Source: Palsa-1400 sp036501625
Lineage (GTDB): Bacteria; Verrucomicrobiota; Verrucomicrobiia; Limisphaerales; Palsa-1400
Length of the DNA: 64,000 nt
NCBI GenBank assembly: GCA_036501625.1
Contig: DASXZY010000088.1
Span: 1-64,000 of the forward strand
Reading direction: 5' to 3'
A program made the translations under genes and the position numbers. The notes under the pieces were generated by a model. It was not told the origin of the DNA and made no database searches. It worked only from the letters and a program-made list of their open reading frames with translations. Positions 1-6,401 of this stretch are shown here, in pieces. Positions within the stretch are counted from its first letter, which is position 1. Each line of letters starts with the position of its first letter.

Positions 1-65
1 ATAGGCGGTCGCTCCTTTACCGCTTACGGAGAATCTCTTGGCGGCGCTGTTCGGGTTTCATGCTC

Positions 66-88
66 TATATCTATATCACTAGATATAT
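66..88. promoter_or_regulatory. AT-rich operator-like palindrome (TATATC repeats)
   Basis: TATATC occurs twice in tandem (66-71 and 72-77), and the second copy forms a perfect palindrome with GATATA at 82-87 around a 4-base spacer. The shape suits a dimeric winged-helix repressor. A related ATATC/GATAT arrangement precedes metH at 17754-17775. The gene it controls is uncertain: the broken AraC-type gene starts 120 bases to the right and the window edge lies to the left. Confidence 0.4.
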
Positions 89-207
89 AATGTCAAAAAA
101 AACCAGAAAATCGTTCCTTTGAACTTTTTTGCAACGCACCCGATGCGACTGCCTTGGGCGGTTTCCGATGGACATTGTGCGGCCGGCCTGGTTGAATCTT
201 GCTTTGA

Positions 208-1020
208 ATGTTGTTCAACCAGCGACATGTTCCAAAACCTCCTTTGTCAAAATATATTGACGATTTGTGGCTGGTTCGGGGCAAACTTTCGGGGACGTGG
301 CGCAACATGATTTTCCCCGATGGCGCGATGGAACTCATTCTCAACCTCGGCGACCCGCAAAAACTCTGCCGGCGGGAGAATCAGGAGGAAACTTTCTTCA
401 AGCGCAGTTGGATTTCCGGGGAACGCGCCGCGCCGATTGTCATTGAGGAAACCGGCGAGGTCCATCTGGTTGGCGCGCGTTTCAAACCGGGCGGCGCCTA
501 TCCGTTTTTTCGGTTCCCTGTTTCCGAATTGACTGGCCGTGTGGTCGAGCTCGACGCCATCTGGGGCGGCGAGCTCGAAAGGCTGCGCGAACAATTGGCG
601 GAGGCGCCGGATGCTCAAACCGTCTTCGCCCGCCTCGAGCAATGGCTGCAAAACCGGCGCTCCTCGCACATGCAGCCGAGCCGCTCCGTGGCGTTCGCGC
701 TGGCCCGCATTCAACGCGGCGGAGATGAGGCGCGGATCGGGCGCATTGTGGAAATGACCGGCATCAGCCACAAACACCTGACGCGGGAATTTGACCGCTG
801 GGTTGGTTTGACACCCAAGCTGCTGGCCCGCATATTCGCGTTTCAATCGGCCATCGCGTGAATTGGCTTCAAAACCGAGTTGAACTGGGCGGATGCCGCC
901 GCCGCTTGCGGCTATTTCGACCAGGCGCATTTCATCCACGAATTTCGCGCCTTTACTGGCCTGACCCCGGAAACGTATCTCACCAAGCGCGGCGCATTCC
1001 TCAATTACGTTGAGGTTTAA
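208..1020 (+). pseudogene. AraC-family transcriptional regulator interrupted by an in-frame TGA
   Basis: Reading from ATG 208 gives 217 residues: an N-terminal sensor-like domain and the first part of an AraC helix-turn-helix domain (EMTGISHKHLTREF, then VGLTPKLLARIF). A TGA at 859-861 follows FQSAIA. The same frame continues without a gap through the rest of the family's second helix-turn-helix (WADAAAACGYFDQAHFIHEF, then TGLTPETYL) to TAA at 1018-1020, 270 residue positions in all. Relatives usually carry an ordinary residue at the TGA, so one G-to-A change in a Trp codon would explain it. A truncated protein would lack half its DNA-binding domain. It is a recent nonsense allele or a sequence error; other genes here end on TGA, so a changed code is unlikely. 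Confidence 0.8.
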
Positions 1021-1082
1021 ACGCGGCCCTGGATGTCAAATTTTTACAATACCGCCGGCGCTGGGCGCCTTATTTTCCCAAT

Positions 1083-1643
1083 ATGAATACAACCAAATAT
1101 TTAAAAGTATTTTGTTTGACGCTGCTTGCGCTGCCGTTGCTGGCCGCCAGTCCGTGCCTCGCGGGTGATGCTTCGACGCCGATTTCGCCGCTTGAGCCGC
1201 TCGCGTTCCTGGTTGGCGGCGAATGGGAGGCCAAACTGCCGCCGCAAGCCGATGGCCGGCAGATTTCCATCATGGCTCATTTTACCTGGGCCAATAATCA
1301 TCAGGCCATCCGCATCAGCAACAACTATGCCCTTGGCGCCAAGATGGCCCCTTACGTCGATGGCATCTACGCGTGGCATCCGGGCAAGCGCGTGATTGTC
1401 TTTTCGTATGTCGATGCGCGGGGAAATTTCTACGAAGGCACCGTCAAGCCGGAGACAAATGGCTTGCTGCACGAATTCGCGATGACCGACCCCAAAGGCC
1501 AGGTCACCCAATTCACGGCCCGCCAAACTCGCGATGGCGGCAGCGCCTGGGTCAACGAAATCTTCACGCGCCAGGACGGCCATTTAACGCCGGAAGTAAA
1601 AGTCCGCTACGAAAAGGTGAAAACCGCGCCAAATAAAAATTAG
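1083..1643 (+). CDS. Exported DUF1579-like protein of unknown function
   Basis: This 186-residue protein starts with a Sec signal peptide (KYLKVFCLTLLALPLLAASPCLA, cleavage near residue 27) and should be periplasmic or secreted. The mature part begins with a phrase of the type LxPLAFLVGGEWEAKL and continues with short beta-strand blocks (HFTWANNHQAIRIS, IYAWHPGKRVIVFSYVD). This pattern resembles small lipocalin-like DUF1579-type proteins that often travel with stress or AraC regulators; the assignment is by general resemblance only. It lies 62 bases after the broken AraC-type gene on the same strand and may once have been its target. Its stop codon directly abuts the stop of the convergent propeller gene. 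Confidence 0.6.
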   Translation: MNTTKYLKVFCLTLLALPLLAASPCLAGDASTPISPLEPLAFLVGGEWEAKLPPQADGRQISIMAHFTWANNHQAIRISNNYALGAKMAPYVDGIYAWHPGKRVIVFSYVDARGNFYEGTVKPETNGLLHEFAMTDPKGQVTQFTARQTRDGGSAWVNEIFTRQDGHLTPEVKVRYEKVKTAPNKN

Positions 1644-3017
1644 TTATTTGGCGAGGTTAAAACACACGACGCGGTCCTCGTCCCGCAGATAAAGCTTCTT
1701 TCGCGAAAGGACCGGCGCGGCCCAGCATGGATGATGCAATTGCGGCGCTTGAAAATGACAAATCTCCTCCGGCCTGGCCGGGTTGGGCTTGAACAATCCC
1801 ACCAGCCCGCCTTCGCCAACGGTAATCAGTTTTCCATCCGCCAGGATGCTCGAACCGCGCCCGTAAACCTCCGGCGTGGCCGTGCTGTGCGGCGCCCATC
1901 TCTCGTCCACATCCCACATCACCTGGCCCGTTTTCAATTCCACGCAGCGCATCCGCGCATCCGGCTCGTTGCGCCCGCTGCACGCGTAAAGATAGCCGTC
2001 CAGAAAAATTGGCGTCGTCCAGTGCAGTTCCATCGAGATGCCGCGCCAAACCTCCTGCACGCCTTTGCCGTCGGGATTGACCCGCAGCAGCACGGAACCG
2101 ATTTTGTAGTAAGCGCCGGAAATGAAAATCAGGTCATCCACCACGATCGGGCACATCGCGTTGACCGAATCGTTTACTTGTGAACGGAACCAAAAACTGA
2201 AGTTGACCGCGCCCGTTTTGGGATCGAGCGAAACCAGCCCCTGGCGTGTCAAACACAGAATCTGCCGCCGCCCGTGAATCGTGGCCGCCACAGGTGTCGA
2301 GTAGCTGGCCTGTTTATCCCACGCTTTCCAATGCACGGTTTGCTGGCCGGGCCAGCCGGACATCGGCACGCCTTCCCAATTGGCTTCCCCCACGCTTTCC
2401 CAAACCGTTTTTCCCGTGCCGGGACCAAAGGCAACCACGCCCGAATTGGGCTGTCCGCCGACCATGACGATCAGCAGGCCACCCTCCAAAATGGGCGAGC
2501 TGCCGACGCCGAAAAATGCCTCCGGCACTTTGAAATCGGAGGCAGTGTCGCGCTGCCAAACGAGCTGGCCCGTCTGCAATTGGAGGCAGACGAGCTTTCC
2601 TTCCGCGCCAAACGTGAAACAAAGATTGGACGTCAACAGCGGCGTCCCGCGGGGGCCGTTGTTGTATCCGTAAGGATCAATGAAATGGCTGGGATACGCG
2701 TAATGCCAAAGGGATTTCCCCGTGGCCGCGTCAAAGCACTCGACGATTTCGTCATCGCCGATGCGGTGGTGGATCACGAGTCTTTGGCCGAGGACCGAAG
2801 GAGCGCCGTAACCCGTCCCAATCGCGTGTTCCCAAACCAGAGGCGGACCGGCTGCCGGCCATATGTCCAGCAAACCGGTCTCGGCGGAAATCCCGTTGGC
2901 GTGCGGCCCCAGTAACTGCGGCCAATCGGCGTCCGCGTCCTGGGCGCCATGCGACGCCGCGGCCAGCAGCAGAAAAACAGCCGCCAGCCAGAACCCGCGT
3001 TGCGCGACGGAAACCAC
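1644..3017 (-). CDS. Exported PQQ-like beta-propeller protein
   Basis: The 457-residue product has a signal peptide (residues 1 to about 24, hydrophobic FWLAAVFLLLAAASHG) and then DWPQLLGPHANG, the usual opening of the planctomycete/verrucomicrobial PQQ-like propellers. Repeats of the type TGKSLWHYAY, TGQLVWQRD, TGKTVWESVG and TGAVNFSF mark the blades of a seven- or eight-bladed propeller of the BamB/quinoprotein fold. No heme-binding CxxCH is present, and I cannot identify quinone-binding residues, so it may be structural or substrate-binding rather than a dehydrogenase. Its stop is immediately next to that of the rightward gene before it. The upstream SWIB gene runs the same way 32 bases away. 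Confidence 0.8.
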   Translation of the reverse strand: MVSVAQRGFWLAAVFLLLAAASHGAQDADADWPQLLGPHANGISAETGLLDIWPAAGPPLVWEHAIGTGYGAPSVLGQRLVIHHRIGDDEIVECFDAATGKSLWHYAYPSHFIDPYGYNNGPRGTPLLTSNLCFTFGAEGKLVCLQLQTGQLVWQRDTASDFKVPEAFFGVGSSPILEGGLLIVMVGGQPNSGVVAFGPGTGKTVWESVGEANWEGVPMSGWPGQQTVHWKAWDKQASYSTPVAATIHGRRQILCLTRQGLVSLDPKTGAVNFSFWFRSQVNDSVNAMCPIVVDDLIFISGAYYKIGSVLLRVNPDGKGVQEVWRGISMELHWTTPIFLDGYLYACSGRNEPDARMRCVELKTGQVMWDVDERWAPHSTATPEVYGRGSSILADGKLITVGEGGLVGLFKPNPARPEEICHFQAPQLHHPCWAAPVLSRKKLYLRDEDRVVCFNLAK

Positions 3018-3049
3018 GGAGCCTGACGGCAGGCTTTTGGCCCGCCCGG

Positions 3050-3331
3050 TTATTTCTTCAAATGCCCGGAAACCAGCTTGGTCATCTCGAACATGCTGGC
3101 TTGCTTTTTGCCGTTGAAGACGGCCTTGAGGTTATCGTCGGCGTTGATGAGCGTCTTCTTTTTCGCGTCCTGCAAGCCGTTCTTTTTGATGTAAGCCCAG
3201 AGCTTCTTGGTCAATTCAGTGCGCGGCAGGGGTTTTTCCCCGACGACTTTGGCCAGCTTCTCATCCGGTGTGACCGGCTTCATGAAGGCTGCGTTTGGTG
3301 TTCTTTTTGTCTTTTTTGGTGTAGTAGCCAT
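3050..3331 (-). CDS. SWIB/MDM2 domain protein
   Basis: The ATG at 3331 gives 93 residues, starting MATTPKKTKRTPNAAFMKPV; the frame is open 48 bases further upstream but that part looks non-coding. After a basic tail the rest is a SWIB domain: PLPRTELTKKLWAYIKKNGL, QDAKKKTLINADDNLKAVF and a C-terminal helix FEMTKLVSGHLK. SWIB domains occur in eukaryotic chromatin remodellers and in Chlamydiae, Verrucomicrobia and related bacteria, where they are often fused to topoisomerase I or stand alone with a lysine-rich tail. A nucleic-acid or nucleoid-associated role is plausible but not shown here. An AT-rich stretch upstream (TATAAA near 3364) could hold the promoter. Confidence 0.85.
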   Translation of the reverse strand: MATTPKKTKRTPNAAFMKPVTPDEKLAKVVGEKPLPRTELTKKLWAYIKKNGLQDAKKKTLINADDNLKAVFNGKKQASMFEMTKLVSGHLKK

Positions 3332-3459
3332 GCCTCCTTGTGCCCGTTCGCCGAGGGGAACGCAATATAAAATTTGCACATAAAATTTTGCGCCAAAACC
3401 GCTCCCGCGCTGGCTTGCGCCGGGGCTGGTTCATGGTAAAGAATAGCGGCCAATTTTAA

Positions 3460-4239
3460 ATGACCATCGCCAAAGCCATCGGGTCCATTCCTTACCGCCT
3501 GCAATTGGCGGGCGGCTGGATTGATCAGCCCTTCGTTTCCCGGCTCAATCCGCGGCCGCCCGGTTCCATGGTTGTCGTTTCGCTCGAACCCACTTTTCGC
3601 CTCATGGACCGCTCCGGCTGCGCCACTGGCACACGCGCTGTCGCGAACAAGTTATGGCACGGGCGCCTTCCCGGCCGGCCTCCCGAGGAACTGGCGCGCG
3701 AACTTTACGAGGCGGAAAACAACGGCAAAACGGAGCCAAGCGGCTCGCAGGACATGATCGGCCTGGTCTACCCCGGAATAAATAGGCTTGACTATGACGC
3801 GGCCGTTCGCGGCGGGATTTTTCCGGCGAATATCGAGACCATGGCCGAGCCGGAGCCGGCCCGCTGGCTGGAAAAAGTTTTGCATCTTCTCCCGGTTGAA
3901 CCGCGCCCGCCGGGATATGACCCGCTCGGTGAAAAATGCCTGGAGCCGGATTGGATTGCCCGCCTGGGGCAAAGCGGGCGGGATTGTTTCGATGCCATCA
4001 AGCGCATGGATGCCGCGGCATTGGGTGCGTCGCTCAATGAGACCATGGCCTGCTGGGAGAGACTGCTCCCGCGCGTGGTGCGGCATCCATTGATCACACT
4101 GGACTTGATGGCGCTCCTCCGTGCGTATCAAGAAGAATATTCCGGCGCGATGTATTCCGGTTGCGGCGGCGGCTATCTCATTGTTGCCTCGCTGGTTGAA
4201 GTTCCCGGATCGTTGCGCGTGAACGTCCGCCTCCAATAA
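3460..4239 (+). CDS. GHMP-kinase-like protein (probable small-molecule kinase)
   Basis: This 259-residue protein has GHMP-kinase landmarks: an N-terminal PYRLQLAGGWIDQP motif (the PxRxxxxGGxxD entry strand) at residues 12-25, a glycine/serine-rich SGCATGTRAVA near residues 52-62 where the ATP loop falls, GSQDMIGLVYPGINRLDYD near 94-112 where sugar kinases carry the substrate/catalytic Asp, and a C-terminal SGCGGGYLIVAS like GHMP motif 3. It is shorter than typical members (about 300-350 residues) and the ATP loop is unusual, so the activity is inferred. Its TAA ends one base before the ATG of the nucleotidyltransferase gene. The pair therefore looks like a phosphorylate-then-activate unit, comparable in logic to heptose or fucose activation. 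The substrate is unknown. Confidence 0.6.
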   Translation: MTIAKAIGSIPYRLQLAGGWIDQPFVSRLNPRPPGSMVVVSLEPTFRLMDRSGCATGTRAVANKLWHGRLPGRPPEELARELYEAENNGKTEPSGSQDMIGLVYPGINRLDYDAAVRGGIFPANIETMAEPEPARWLEKVLHLLPVEPRPPGYDPLGEKCLEPDWIARLGQSGRDCFDAIKRMDAAALGASLNETMACWERLLPRVVRHPLITLDLMALLRAYQEEYSGAMYSGCGGGYLIVASLVEVPGSLRVNVRLQ

Positions 4240-4240
4240 C

Positions 4241-4930
4241 ATGGAATACCAGGTCATCATTTCAGCCGGGTTCGACGATTTGCGCGCGCGCGACGCGCGC
4301 CTGCTGGAAAGCGCCGCCCGCCTCGGCGAAGTCGTGATTTATTTGTGGTCCGACAGCCGCATCAGCCAGGAAACGGGCCGTGCGCCGAAATTTCCTTTCG
4401 CCGAGCGTTTTTATTTCCTGAACTCCGTGCGGTTCGTGCGGCGCGTCATAGCCGCGGACAATTTTCCCGAAGTCACAGCCGCGCCGCCGCCCGCCGCCGC
4501 GGCGCCATCGGCCGGCCCGCGAAAGAAAGTCCTGGTCACGGGAACTTACGATTGGCTTCACTCCGGCCACGTCCGTTTTTTCGAGGAAGCGAGCGCGCTG
4601 GGCGATCTTTACGTGGCCGTCGGCCAGGATGCCAATATCCGCCTGCTCAAAGGCGAGGGCCATCCGCTGCTGCCGCAGGAAGAGCGCCGTTACATGGTGA
4701 ATGCGATCAAGTTTGTCAAGCAAACGCTCATTTGCAGCGGGACGGGCTGGCTCGATGCCGAGCCGGAAATCAACGTCATCAAGCCGGACATTTACGCCGT
4801 TAATGAGGATGGGGATCGCGGTGGCAAACGTGAATTTTGCGAGCGGCGCGGCATCGAATACGCCGTGTTGCGCCGCCAGCCCGCCGCCGGATTGCCCGCC
4901 CGCAGCAGCACGGACCTGCGCGGATTTTAG
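4241..4930 (+). CDS. Tandem cytidylyltransferase-like protein with a degenerate first domain
   Basis: This 229-residue protein carries two nucleotidyltransferase half-domains joined by a Pro/Ala linker (residues 77-94). The second (95-229) is intact in the parts I can read: GTYDWLHSGH at 101-110 with the HxGH signature, EERRYMVNAIKFV near 147-159 and the terminal SSTDLR. The first (1-75) aligns without gaps (AGFDDLRARDARLL against GTYDWLHSGHVRFF, and AERFYFLNSVRFV against EERRYMVNAIKFV), but its HxGH is replaced by RARD at 15-18. It should therefore be catalytically dead, perhaps a dimerisation or regulatory domain. Eukaryotic ethanolamine-phosphate cytidylyltransferase also has paired domains. 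Given its neighbour, a role in making a CDP- or ADP-activated metabolite is likely. Confidence 0.75.
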   Translation: MEYQVIISAGFDDLRARDARLLESAARLGEVVIYLWSDSRISQETGRAPKFPFAERFYFLNSVRFVRRVIAADNFPEVTAAPPPAAAAPSAGPRKKVLVTGTYDWLHSGHVRFFEEASALGDLYVAVGQDANIRLLKGEGHPLLPQEERRYMVNAIKFVKQTLICSGTGWLDAEPEINVIKPDIYAVNEDGDRGGKREFCERRGIEYAVLRRQPAAGLPARSSTDLRGF

Positions 4931-4968
4931 AACGTGTGAAAAAAGCGGCCGCCAGCTAACCTTCTGCC

Positions 4969-5880
4969 ATGAACGACTCGAAATTAAAGCAAGCCCTCCA
5001 GAAGCGCCGCCTCGTTTGTGATGGTGCGATGGGCACGCAATTGATGCTGGCCGGATTGGAGTCCGGCTCTTGCGGCGAGATGTGGAATTTGACGCACCCG
5101 GAGCGCGTGCTGGCCATCCAGGGCCGCTACGCCTCGGCGGGGGCCGATTGCATCATCACCAACACCTTTGGCGGCAACCGGCTCATGCTCACGCGGCATC
5201 TGCACGCGCAAGATTTGGCGGAGATCAATCGCGCGGCCGCGAAAATCGCGCGGGAGGCTTTTGGCGGCAAGGAAGGTTACGTGCTGGGGGACATTGGCCC
5301 GGTCGGCGGCGTGCTGGAGCCTTACGGCGATTTGAAAGTGGACGACGTTCGCGCCGCGTTGGGCGAGCAAGCGCAGGCGCTGGTCGAAGGCGGGGTGGAC
5401 GCGATCATTCTGGAAACGCAAACCTCGCTGGAAGAATTGGGCCTGGGCATCGAGGGCGCCAAAGCGGCGGGCGCGCCATTCATCATCGCGTCCCTGGCCT
5501 ATGACCGTTCGATGGATGGCACATTTTTCAAAACGATGATGGGCATCTCGCCGGAACAGGCCGCGGAATTCGCGCAAGAGCAGGGCGCCGACGCCGTGGC
5601 GCTCAACTGCGGCACCGGCATGGACATGGAAGCCGCCGCCATGATCGTGCCGCTCTACCGTTCCAGCTCGACTCTCTTTACGATGGTGCAGCCCAACGCC
5701 GGGCTTCCGGTTTTGGAGAACTTGAAAGCCGTTTACAAACAAACCCCCGCGCAAATGGTGGAAGCGCTGCCGAAAGTCCTGGCCGCCGGCGCCAATATCA
5801 TCGGCTCCTGCTGCGGCAGCACGTCCGAGCACACCCGCGCAATCCGGGAGGTCGTGGACCGTTTCAATGCCGGCCAGTGA
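4969..5880 (+). CDS. Stand-alone homocysteine S-methyltransferase family enzyme
   Basis: The 303 residues form one homocysteine-binding barrel like the first domain of MetH or betaine-homocysteine methyltransferase: DGAMGTQLML near residue 18, GADCIITNTFGGN near 58-70, and the zinc ligands Cys214 (ALNCGTG) plus Cys281-Cys282 (GSCCGS). It should transfer a methyl group to a thiol such as homocysteine, but the donor cannot be told from sequence. It lacks the folate, cobalamin and activation domains of the full MetH encoded at 17824-21513, so the genome has two homologous barrels. It starts 38 bases after the nucleotidyltransferase gene and may share its transcript. Two hairpins follow its stop. 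Confidence 0.85.
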   Translation: MNDSKLKQALQKRRLVCDGAMGTQLMLAGLESGSCGEMWNLTHPERVLAIQGRYASAGADCIITNTFGGNRLMLTRHLHAQDLAEINRAAAKIAREAFGGKEGYVLGDIGPVGGVLEPYGDLKVDDVRAALGEQAQALVEGGVDAIILETQTSLEELGLGIEGAKAAGAPFIIASLAYDRSMDGTFFKTMMGISPEQAAEFAQEQGADAVALNCGTGMDMEAAAMIVPLYRSSSTLFTMVQPNAGLPVLENLKAVYKQTPAQMVEALPKVLAAGANIIGSCCGSTSEHTRAIREVVDRFNAGQ

Positions 5881-5905
5881 CCTGGAAACCCGCCGCGAAA
5901 ACGCG

Positions 5906-5968
5906 GACTCCGCCGAAGGGTTTGCCTTGGCGGAGTCAAAGAAACGTTAGCGCAGCCGAATTCGGCTG
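5906..5968 (+). terminator. Two tandem hairpins downstream of the methyltransferase gene
   Basis: GACTCCGCC at 5906-5914 pairs perfectly with GGCGGAGTC at 5929-5937; inner AAGG/CCTT pairs extend the stem with a one-base bulge. Fifteen bases later CAGCCGAATTCGGCTG (5953-5968) is a perfect 16-base palindrome. They lie between the rightward methyltransferase gene and a leftward gene remnant, so they could stop transcription from both sides. There is no clear T-run. Confidence 0.55.
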
Positions 5969-5976
5969 TATAATTG

Positions 5977-6204
5977 TCAATCCCGGCGCGCGGACGGCAG
6001 CGGGATGATCTTCAATCGCGCGACAACAAACAACGCGGCCGCGGCCATAAGAGTCAAAGCAAAGGTCGGGGCCGAGTTGTCCGGCACCGAAGGCGGATCA
6101 TACTTGGGGTCAAAGAAGTACAACTCGCCCAGGAAAGCGCCGTCCACATTCCGCAATTGGATGCCGGTGTCTCCGCCAATGATGAGAGGATCCCAAAAAA
6201 GGAT
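5977..6204 (-). pseudogene. C-terminal remnant with a VPDSG-type sorting tail
   Basis: On the minus strand an open stretch runs from an in-frame stop at 6205-6207 to TGA at 5979-5977 with no start codon at its beginning. It reads LIIGGDTGIQLRNVDG, FLGELYFFDPKYDPPS, then VPDNSAPTFALTLMAAAALF followed by VVARLKIIPLPS. That end has the layout of the VPDSG-CTERM signal of Verrucomicrobia: a VPD(S/N)S box, a hydrophobic segment and basic residues. Such tails occur on secreted proteins processed by an exosortase-type system. Only about 75 residues remain and nothing upstream restores a start, so this looks like the 3' end of a decayed gene. The AT-rich DNA to the right is not recognisable as the rest. 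Confidence 0.55.
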
Positions 6205-6226
6205 TTAGGTAAAAATCGCGCGAAAG

Positions 6227-6250
6227 TGTAAAGAATACTTATACTTTACA
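6227..6250. promoter_or_regulatory. Inverted repeat upstream of the YfhO-like gene
   Basis: TGTAAAG (6227-6233) and CTTTACA (6244-6250) form perfect 7-base arms around a 10-base AT spacer. The site is about 150 bases before the likely start of the YfhO-like gene and just beyond the end of the VPDSG remnant. It could be an operator or part of an AT-rich promoter region. Confidence 0.3.
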
Positions 6251-6401
6251 TCCATTTCAATCGTTCGCGCGAAGTTCAACATGCCGGTGTTCTCGCGTTT
6301 AATCTTGTGGACACATGGTTTCCTGCGGAGCCAGCCTCCGGGCTTCTTGCCTTCATTTTGTCCTACCGGCAGGGGCACGGTTCCCGCTATGCTCGGCTGC
6401 G

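Noticed and set aside
1..61. Minus-strand ATG at 61 with a 14-codon frame like the start of a DeoR-type regulator
   Set aside because: It meets a stop after 14 codons and the other frames at the edge show no usable start, so no gene can be supported.
208..1020. Reassigned UGA or selenocysteine in the AraC gene
   Set aside because: Many genes here end properly at TGA, the affected position is not a Cys in relatives as far as I recall, and no convincing recoding hairpin was seen; a mutation or error is simpler.
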